From Candidatus Villigracilis adiacens (GTDB taxonomy: Bacteria > Chloroflexota > Anaerolineae > Anaerolineales > Villigracilaceae), in contig JADJBU010000022.1 of the NCBI GenBank assembly GCA_016703605.1, positions 124,001 to 188,000 of the forward strand: a stretch of DNA of 64,000 nucleotides. The letters are read 5' to 3'. This document shows positions 57,948-64,000 of the stretch, piece by piece. How positions within the stretch are numbered: position 1 is the first letter of the stretch; each line of letters starts with the position of its first letter. The notes below the pieces were generated by a model. That model was not told the origin of the DNA. It saw nothing but the letters and a program-made list of their open reading frames with translations, and did not search any database. The translations under genes and the position numbers were made by a program.

Positions 57948-59231
57948 ATGACTCAACATACCTGCCTGTGGTGGGAAAGCGCGCCGAAGCCCAGGTCATA
58001 CCGCGATAAATCCCTGCCCGCCAAAACGGATGTGCTCGTCATCGGCGGCGGATTCACGGGGACATCGGCGGCGCTGCAACTGGCGAAGCATGGCGCGAAG
58101 GTAACTTTGTTTGAAGCGCAGTCCATTGGCTATGAAGCCAGTTCGCGCAACGGCGGACAGGCGCTTTCGTGCCTGCATCACACATTGACCGAGACCATCC
58201 ACCTGCACGGAAAGGAACTGGCGCGAGAGATGTTCCTCGCCGCCGTTGAAGCCGCAAATACGGTCGAGCGCATTGTGACCGAAGAGGGCATAGAATGCGA
58301 TTTCATCCGCTGTGGGAGCATCGAAGCCGCTGCCAAGCCTGCGCATTTCGAGCGGCTCAAGCGCGAGCAGGAGGTTTTGAAGGAAACCGCGGGATTCGAT
58401 ACGCTGTTAGTGGGGAAGGAAAAAGTCCGGGAGGAATTGGGGACGGATGCGTATCACGGACTGCTGGTCAATCCGCGCAGCGGGTCGGTGCAGCCTGCCA
58501 AGTTCGTGCGCGGAATGGCGGAGGCGGCGGAACGAGCCGGGGCGGGAATCCACGAAGGGGTGCGGGTGAAAAACATCGAGCGGAGAGGAAGCCAAATGGA
58601 CGGGACCCGCTTCAAGGTCCAGACAGAGGCGGGGGTGATCGAAGCGAAAGAGATAATTCTGGCAACCAATGCCTGGACGGGGAATCTCATCCCACAATTC
58701 AAGATGCGGGTCTTTCCGGCGGAGAGTTACATCATCGCCACCGAGCCCCTGAACGATGAACTGGCGGAAGGGCTGATCCGCAGCAACCGGGTGGTTTACG
58801 ACACGAGAAGCCTGCTGGCGTATTACCGGCTCTCGCCTGAACGAAGGATGACCTGGGGCGGCGAGTTGACGATGAAGGGTGTAAGCCCGGGTTGGAATAT
58901 CGGCGCGCTGCGAAATGGGATGATGCGGGTCTTCCCCGAACTGGCTTCGGCGCGGCTCGACTATTATTGGGGCGGCACGCTGGCGTTGACCCTGGACGAG
59001 AATACCCATGCGGGCATGGTGGACGGGATGTGGTATTCGATGGCGTACGTGGGGCATGGGGTGACGCTGGCGACTTATCTCGGCAGGCAGATGGCAAACG
59101 GGATTCTTGGGAAGCCGGTGGACAACCCGTTCGATAATTTAAAGATCCCGCTTGTGCCGCCGTATCGGGAAAGCGCATGGTTCGTGACTATTGGCAAGTT
59201 GTGGAACCGGTTCCTGGATTTGTTTGGATGA
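57948..59231 (+). CDS. FAD-dependent oxidoreductase (PuuB/DAO type)
   Basis: 427 residues. The dinucleotide-binding loop VLVIGGGFTGTSAALQLAKHGAKVTLFEA lies at residues 27-56, with SSRNGGQALSCLH, the PuuB-like GQ(A) motif, next. Later parts: ELGTDAYHGLLVNPRSGSVQPAKFVRGMAEAAERAGAGIHEGVRVKNIE, EIILATNAWTG and the C-terminal GMVDGMWYSMAYVGHGVTLATYLGRQMA, where GHG closes on FAD. It resembles gamma-glutamylputrescine oxidoreductase and would oxidise an amine or N-methyl amino acid. GGAGA precedes the ATG. The stop overlaps the GH13 gene start as ATGA. Confidence 0.9.
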   Translation: MTQHTCLWWESAPKPRSYRDKSLPAKTDVLVIGGGFTGTSAALQLAKHGAKVTLFEAQSIGYEASSRNGGQALSCLHHTLTETIHLHGKELAREMFLAAVEAANTVERIVTEEGIECDFIRCGSIEAAAKPAHFERLKREQEVLKETAGFDTLLVGKEKVREELGTDAYHGLLVNPRSGSVQPAKFVRGMAEAAERAGAGIHEGVRVKNIERRGSQMDGTRFKVQTEAGVIEAKEIILATNAWTGNLIPQFKMRVFPAESYIIATEPLNDELAEGLIRSNRVVYDTRSLLAYYRLSPERRMTWGGELTMKGVSPGWNIGALRNGMMRVFPELASARLDYYWGGTLALTLDENTHAGMVDGMWYSMAYVGHGVTLATYLGRQMANGILGKPVDNPFDNLKIPLVPPYRESAWFVTIGKLWNRFLDLFG

Positions 59232-60851
59232 TGGTTATGAGCCTGCCCTGGTATCACAAAACAACGATCTACCAAATCTATCCGCGTTCGTTCATGGACT
59301 CAAACGGCGACGGGATCGGCGACCTGCAAGGCATCATTCAAAAACTGGATTACCTGCGCGACCTCGGTTTCGAGACGATCTGGGTCTCGCCGTTCTTCGC
59401 TTCGCCCCAGCAGGATTTCGGTTACGACGTTTCGGATTACCTGTCCATCGCCCCCGAATTTGGAAACATGGACGATGCCCTGCAACTGATCGAAGAGACG
59501 CATCGGCGCGGGATGCGCATTGTCTTTGACCTGGTTCTGGATCACACCTCCGACCAGCATCCCTGGTTTCTTGAGTCGCGCTCTTCGCGGGGCAACCCCA
59601 AGGCAGACTGGTATCTCTGGAAAGACAAGCCGAATAACTGGCACAGCATGACCGGCGGTTCGGGCTGGCATTACGCCGAAGAGCGCGGGCAATTCTACTG
59701 GGCAAGTTTCCTGCCCTTTCAACCGGATTTAAACTGGCGCAATCCCGAAGTCAAACAGACGATGTTCGATACCGCGCGTTTCTGGCTCTCCAAGGGCGTG
59801 GACGGCTACCGGCTCGATATCTTCAATACCATCTACAAGGATGCGGGGTTTCGGGACAATCCCTTCTCGTGGAAACTGGTTCCAACGCCAGACGACACAT
59901 CGGGGTATTTCCAGAAGACCGTCCACTCGCAGGACCAGCCTGAGTCATTTGAACTGGCAAGGGAATTCCGAAAATTGACTGGGGAGTTCGGCGAAGTTCT
60001 CACCATCGGCGAGGTTGCGGCGCGGCGCGAAGTCCTCCGCAAGTATGCCGGGGGAAACCGTGAATGACAGTTTGACCCTGGTATTCGATTTCGAAATGCT
60101 GCAATTTAAATTCCGGGCGGAGTATTTCCGCGCGTTGGTCGAAAAGATCGAAGCGCATTTTCCGCCGCCGTTCATGCCGGTTTACGTTTTCTGCAATCTC
60201 GATAAAAGACGGAGTTTTCACCGGCTCGGGAACGACCTGCAAAAAGCAAAAATACTCGCCATGCTGCAATTCACCGCGCGCGGCGTGCCATGCGTCTATT
60301 ACGGCGAAGAGATCGGGATGACCAACCTCAAACTGCCGTTCAAGACCGCGCTCGACCCGATCCCGCGCAAGTACACCTTTGCCCCGCGCTTCATCTTCGA
60401 TTGGCTCGATGTGACTGTCAACCGTGACGAAGTCCGCACGCCGATGCAGTGGGACGGGACGAGGAATGCGGGGTTTTCATCCGCCGAAAAGACATGGCTG
60501 CCGGTCCACCCAAATTATGCAGAAGTCAACGTGGAGAATGAAACTCGGGACGAAGATTCGCTCCTGAATACATTCAAGCGTTTGTTGAAATTCCGCAGGG
60601 AGAATGAGGCAATGCAGGCAGGGTCGCTGGAATTTTTGGGAGGGCTTCCGCCGAATGTATTGGGTTTCACCCGCGGATCCCGCGCCGTCCTGTTGAATTT
60701 TGACGAAAGGGAAAAGGAGCTTCAGATCGAATTTTCGGGATGTGTTTTCAAATTGACAGGCAGGGAGGAGATAAAAGAAAAAGCCGTTCGGTTAAACGGC
60801 TTTGGCGGGGTGGTCTTAAGTTCAAAGGACGACCCTTTCTCTGCGCAATAA
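59228..60851 (+). CDS. GH13 alpha-glucosidase family protein, frameshifted
   Basis: Two frames join into about 540 residues. The first, from ATG 59228, carries YQIYPRSFMDSNGDGIGDLQGI, DFGYDVSDY, VFDLVLDHTSDQHPWF, the nucleophile D197 in DGYRLDIFN and acid E262 in TIGEVA, then a stop at 60065. The second continues from about 60054 with NDSLTLVFDFEMLQF, GVPCVYYGEEIGM and VRTPMQWDGTRNAGFS. An extra G in the G5 run at 60050-60054 explains the break; removing one G restores KYAGETVNDSL. Region IV reads FCNLDKRR where GH13 normally has NHD, so the His is replaced by Leu. It would hydrolyse alpha-glucosidic bonds. Confidence 0.85.
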
Positions 60852-60880
60852 GTCCCTCACAGATATGTGCCGGGTCGTCC

Positions 60881-61144
60881 CTACTTCTTTTGCTCAAGGA
60901 AGTCGTCGAGGTTGAGGCGCAGGAAGAGGCGTTCGCGCACATCATCCGGGATGGGTTCCCGCGCCGGCTCGACGCGCACAAGATCAATGGTGCGTTTCGT
61001 GGTGTTCAATACAACGCGGCAATTTTCGCAGCCTTCGAGATGCTTTTCGATCTCTTCGCACAGGTTGGGGGGCAGTTCCCCATCGATGTATTCGGACAGG
61101 GAACCGAGTAATGCCTGGCAATTCTCGTGATAATGGTCAGCCAT
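60881..61144 (-). CDS. Zinc-finger anti-sigma factor
   Basis: 87 residues from ATG 61144, which overlaps the end of the sigma gene by 8 bases; the longer frame is inside that gene. The ZAS motif is HLEGCENC (His-x3-Cys-x2-Cys) after LSEYIDGELPPNLCEEIEK, and an additional His/Cys pair lies at YHENC. No membrane segment follows, so it is a soluble anti-sigma factor that holds the ECF sigma and may respond to redox state or zinc loss. The divergent gene is a thioredoxin-like protein, which fits a redox theme. Confidence 0.88.
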   Translation of the reverse strand: MADHYHENCQALLGSLSEYIDGELPPNLCEEIEKHLEGCENCRVVLNTTKRTIDLVRVEPAREPIPDDVRERLFLRLNLDDFLEQKK

Positions 61145-61748
61145 TGGTTCTCTCCTTCGGCGCAAGGCGTTCGCCATAATACGTGGAAAGCCTTTCACGC
61201 AGGAACATGCGGGCGCGCAGCAGGCGGGTCTTGACGTTCGTTTCGGTCAGGTTCAAGATTTCAGCCGTATCCCGGATGGACACGCCTTCGATGTCGCGCA
61301 GGACAAAGACCATGCGCAGCGATTCGGGCAGTTTATTCACGGCGGCATCCAGCGCATTTTTGCCTTCGCCGGAAAGCAATTCATCCTCGGGCAGGGCGGT
61401 CCAATCCACAAAGACCTCGGGCAGCGGCACATCCTCAGTCTCTTCGGAGTGGAAATCGTCGAGGTTGACCGTGTTCTTTTTTCGGCGGATCAGCATCAGG
61501 GCTTCGTTCGAGGCGATCCGGTACAGCCAGGTCGAAAGGCTGGAGCGTCCTTCAAAGTCCTTGAGATGCGTCAACGCATTGAGGAAGGTATTTTGAAGGA
61601 CATCCTCGGCATCCTGCTGGCTGCCGAGCATCTTCAAGCCAAGGCGGTAGATCGGGGCGGAATAGGCATCCATCACGCGGGCAAACTCGGCGCGGTCGCC
61701 GCTGCGCAGGGCTTCGAGGGAAAATTCCTGTGTAGTCGAGTCACTCAT
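61137..61748 (-). CDS. RNA polymerase ECF-type sigma factor (RpoE-like)
   Basis: 203 residues. Region 2: EFARVMDAYSAPIYRLGLKMLGSQQDAEDVLQNTFLNALTHLKDFEGRSSLSTWLYRIASNEALMLIRR. Region 4: LPESLRMVFVLRDIEGVSIRDTAEILNLTETNVKTRLLRARMFLRERL. Between them is an acidic linker (DDFHSEETEDVPLPEVFVDW). It pairs with the overlapping ZAS anti-sigma factor. A TATACT box lies about 33 bases upstream of the ATG. Confidence 0.93.
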   Translation of the reverse strand: MSDSTTQEFSLEALRSGDRAEFARVMDAYSAPIYRLGLKMLGSQQDAEDVLQNTFLNALTHLKDFEGRSSLSTWLYRIASNEALMLIRRKKNTVNLDDFHSEETEDVPLPEVFVDWTALPEDELLSGEGKNALDAAVNKLPESLRMVFVLRDIEGVSIRDTAEILNLTETNVKTRLLRARMFLRERLSTYYGERLAPKERTNG

Positions 61749-61865
61749 TGGATGAATTTGGTCTCAAAAAGATACAGGCGAGTATACATCATCCGACGAT
61801 TGCGGATGCAACTTTTTTACCAGGGGGGCATCCAACGGAGGACACCTAAATCCACTGGAGTGATC

Positions 61866-62534
61866 ATGGAAAAACTTTTGAACGAACAAGTCACGGGGCA
61901 GATCCGGCAGGCGTTTGCCAAGCTGAACAACCCCGTGCAGATCCTTTTCTTCGGCGCGCAGGAAAACTGCGATTACTGCGCCGAGACCCTGCAGCTTCTG
62001 ACCGAAGTGAGCGAACTGGACGAACGCGTCAGCCTCTCCACGCACGACCTGAAAGCCGATGCTGCGCTGGCGGCGAAGTTCCAGGTGAACAAAGCCCCAG
62101 CCATCGTCGTTGCCGGAAAGGACGGCGACAACACCCTCGATCTCGGCATCCAGTTCTCAGGGATTCCCTCGGGATACGAATTCAGCACACTGATCACCGA
62201 CATCCTGCTCGCTTCAGAACGGGACTCGGGCTTGAGCGCTGAAACCCGGGAGTATCTCAAAACCTTGAAAGAGCCCCTGCATTTGCAGGTCTTCGTCACC
62301 CCTACCTGACCGTATTGCCCGCAAGCCGTGTTGCTTGCGCACAAAATGGCAATGGAAAACCCCGGCATGATCCGCGCAGAAGCGGTTGACGCGGCGGAGT
62401 TCCCCGAGTTGGCGAACCAATTCAGGGTGCAGGGCGTGCCGCAGACCGTCATCAACTCCGGCAAGGGAACAGCGGTGGGCGCATTTCCCGAAGCCCGCAT
62501 GGTGGCTGAGATCAGGAACGCATTGAAGAATTGA
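61866..62534 (+). CDS. Probable selenocysteine-containing two-domain thioredoxin-like protein (PDO/glutaredoxin-like)
   Basis: 222 residues if TGA at 62307-62309 is read through, the usual length of protein disulfide oxidoreductases with two thioredoxin folds. Domain 1 has the active-site C35-x-x-C38 (ENCDYC) and the cis-Pro in NKAPAIVV. In domain 2 the family motif TPTCPYCPQAV appears as TPT-TGA-PYCPQAV: the stop replaces the first Cys, giving U148-x-x-C151. The same frame continues for 75 more codons with full family similarity (AHKMA, QFRVQGVPQTVIN with cis-Pro). A hairpin follows the TGA at bacterial SECIS distance. Without Sec the product would be a 147-residue truncated protein. Shine-Dalgarno GGAG precedes the ATG. 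Confidence 0.8.
62307..62339 (+). other. UGA codon with SECIS-like hairpin
   Basis: Directly after the TGA (62307-62309) come ten bases, then a stem CGCAAGC (62320-62326) and GCTTGCG (62333-62339) around the loop CGTGTT. The loop begins 17 bases after the TGA and contains G-U, within the range known for bacterial SECIS elements bound by SelB. The hairpin is inside the coding sequence, as in bacteria. Confidence 0.6.
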
Positions 62535-62556
62535 GGTTTGCAAGTTTAAAAAAAAT

Positions 62557-62581
62557 GGCGGACAAGCGTCCGCCGTTTTTT
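62557..62581 (+). terminator. Intrinsic terminator after the thioredoxin-like gene
   Basis: A 7-bp stem (GGCGGAC with GTCCGCC), a four-base loop AAGC and a T6 run, 22 bases after the stop at 62534. Confidence 0.88.
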
Positions 62582-62843
<262 letters not shown>

Positions 62844-64000
62844 TTATTTCACTTTCTCTTCGACAACCTTTGGAAGTTTCGCCAGCGCCGATTGAATCTC
62901 GCCGGTTAAACTTCCCTGCGCGAGGTTGGGACGCCCGCCTCCCTTCCCGCCGATGCCTGTTATCAAATCCCCGGCTTTGACTCCCCGTTTGACCACGTCT
63001 TCGGTCACGGTGGCGATGAGGGCGCCGCCTGAGACGAAGACCGCCGCGCCGTTCTTCGGGTGCTTCTCGCGGAATTTATCCGCCAGCGAGCGCAGGGTGT
63101 CCACGTCGGCATTGGGGATTTCCGCGCCGAGGACGTTGACGTCTTTCACAGTTCGAACGTTGGCAAGTTGCAGGTTGAAGGTTGAAAGAGCAGACTGAAC
63201 ACGAAGATTTACAAGTTCCTTTTTCAATTCCGAGACCTCATCCTGCAAGGATTCAACACGCGCCGGAACTTCATCCAAAGATGTTTTCAATGAAGCCGCG
63301 GCATGTTTGAGGGTTTTGAAGCGTTTGTGGATCAGATCATACGCGCCGCGCCCGGTGACGGCTTCGATGCGCCGTACGCCCGCCGCCGCCGAACTCTCGC
63401 TGACGATGATGAATGCGCCGATGTCGGAGGTGCGCTCGAGGTGGGTTCCGCCGCACAGTTCGTAGGAGTACTTTGCGCCAACGTCGGAGACGTTGGACTC
63501 CAGGATCGAGATCGTGCGGACGGTCTCGCCGTATTTCTCGCCGAAGAGCGCCATCGCGCCTTCCTTTTTGGCTTCATCCAGCGACTTGGTCACTTTGACG
63601 ACGGGCATGTCCGCGGCAATCGCTTCGTTGACCATGCGTTCGACGCGCTCGACCTGTTCGGGAGTCATCGCATCAGGATGGTTGAAGTCGAAGCGCAGGT
63701 GAGACGGCGCGACAAGCGAGCCCGCCTGCTTTGCCTGGTCGCTCAAGACGGTATGCAGCGCCTTGTGCAGCAAATGGGTCGCCGTGTGGTTGCGCATGAT
63801 GTCGTGACGGCGGACGAGGTCCACTTCGGCTGTGGCTTTGTCGCCGACTTTCGGTTTCCCCTCGATCACCGTTCCAAAGTGGACGATGACTCCCGCGGAA
63901 GCGCGGCGCATCCCGGTGATTTCAATCTCCCACCCGCCAGAATCCGGGCGGGGGGAACCCGCCCCTACGGAACGAATGTAACCTGTGTCGTCCACCTGAC
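62844..64000 (-). CDS. alaS: Alanyl-tRNA synthetase, C-terminal part
   Basis: At least 385 residues; the 5' end lies beyond the window. The editing domain is shown by HTATHLLHKAL (zinc ligand His pair) and ELCGGTHLERTSDIGAF (Cys and His), which together form the zinc site that clears Ser- and Gly-tRNA(Ala). A coiled-coil (SLKTSLDEVPARVESLQDEVSELKKELVN) and the C-Ala/DHHA1 domain (FVSGGALIATVTEDVVKRGVKAGDLITGIGGKGGGRPNLAQG) complete the protein, ending in KVVEEKVK. The catalytic aminoacylation domain is not in the window. Confidence 0.96.
   Translation of the reverse strand, partial: QVDDTGYIRSVGAGSPRPDSGGWEIEITGMRRASAGVIVHFGTVIEGKPKVGDKATAEVDLVRRHDIMRNHTATHLLHKALHTVLSDQAKQAGSLVAPSHLRFDFNHPDAMTPEQVERVERMVNEAIAADMPVVKVTKSLDEAKKEGAMALFGEKYGETVRTISILESNVSDVGAKYSYELCGGTHLERTSDIGAFIIVSESSAAAGVRRIEAVTGRGAYDLIHKRFKTLKHAAASLKTSLDEVPARVESLQDEVSELKKELVNLRVQSALSTFNLQLANVRTVKDVNVLGAEIPNADVDTLRSLADKFREKHPKNGAAVFVSGGALIATVTEDVVKRGVKAGDLITGIGGKGGGRPNLAQGSLTGEIQSALAKLPKVVEEKVK

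Noticed and set aside
61866..62309. Simple truncated thioredoxin-like protein of 147 residues
   Set aside because: Coding similarity continues in the same frame past the TGA to a full-length family member, and the TGA sits exactly at a Cys position with a hairpin at SECIS distance.

Overview
The window reads as a stretch of chromosome from an uncultured Anaerolineae-like member of the Chloroflexota. This placement is inference from protein style: a DEDDh exonuclease fused to DinG, a fatty-acid oxidation operon under a TetR regulator, a tungsten-type aldehyde ferredoxin oxidoreductase, many VTACGG/LTACGG-type lipoproteins, a fused MFS/spermidine-synthase protein and a TatC with an N-terminal extension. 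No rRNA gene, plasmid or phage module or CRISPR array was seen. One 262-bp run made only of G and C (62582-62843) looks like assembly noise and suggests a draft or metagenome assembly.

Layout. 1-5.1 kb: end of an unidentified gene, a small membrane protein, a DegV fatty-acid-binding protein, an ECF sigma factor and a DnaQ-DinG helicase. 5.1-9.6 kb: two tandem paralogous membrane proteins, a NERD-like membrane protein and plsX. 9.7-10.1 kb: hairpins, a 132-bp mobile-element copy and tRNA-Leu(GAG). 10.1-13.6 kb: polar amino-acid ABC importer in one operon with a dimethylargininase. 13.7-16.5 kb: SCP2 protein, aldehyde ferredoxin oxidoreductase and a GNAT acetyltransferase. 16.8-24.6 kb: beta-oxidation operon (tetR, two acyl-CoA dehydrogenases, a four-helix-bundle protein, FadN-type bifunctional enzyme, thiolase, SCP2) with a palindromic operator at the tetR promoter. 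24.7-31.7 kb: epimerase, YtxH pair, methyltransferase, sulfatase-like protein, fused spermidine synthase and a DUF1461-type membrane protein. 31.8-40.9 kb: GNAT, fabG, Asp23, nusB, tatA/B, tatC, a large carbohydrate-binding lipoprotein and a penicillin acylase. 40.9-45.5 kb: VanZ, DedA, a small membrane protein, an S9 peptidase and mnmA, all on the minus strand.

45.8-50.5 kb is the most unusual block: a sugar isomerase/epimerase-type TIM-barrel protein, LuxS, a sugar phosphate cyclase of the 2-epi-5-epi-valiolone-synthase type, a close UbiG homologue and a UbiA-type prenyltransferase (broken by a frameshift), all co-directional. Together they suggest synthesis of a methylated, possibly prenylated, cyclitol-type compound. 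The arrangement recalls the cyanobacterial ebo operon but differs at motif level. 50.7-56 kb: amidohydrolase plus peptide-type ABC importer without its ATPases. 56-60.9 kb: VWA lipoprotein, an amine-oxidase-like FAD enzyme and a frameshifted GH13 glucosidase. 60.9-62.6 kb: ECF sigma/anti-sigma pair and, divergently, a two-domain thioredoxin-like protein whose second CxxC has TGA in place of the first cysteine, followed by a hairpin at the spacing of a bacterial SECIS: a probable selenoprotein. The window ends in alaS.

Intergenic DNA is rich in repeats. There are three 132-bp copies of a non-coding mobile element with 8-bp target duplications, two copies of a second palindromic element also with 8-bp duplications (one carrying an 85-bp insert), one 136-bp element with a 10-bp direct repeat, and two families of hairpins that keep a fixed tetraloop core while their stems vary.
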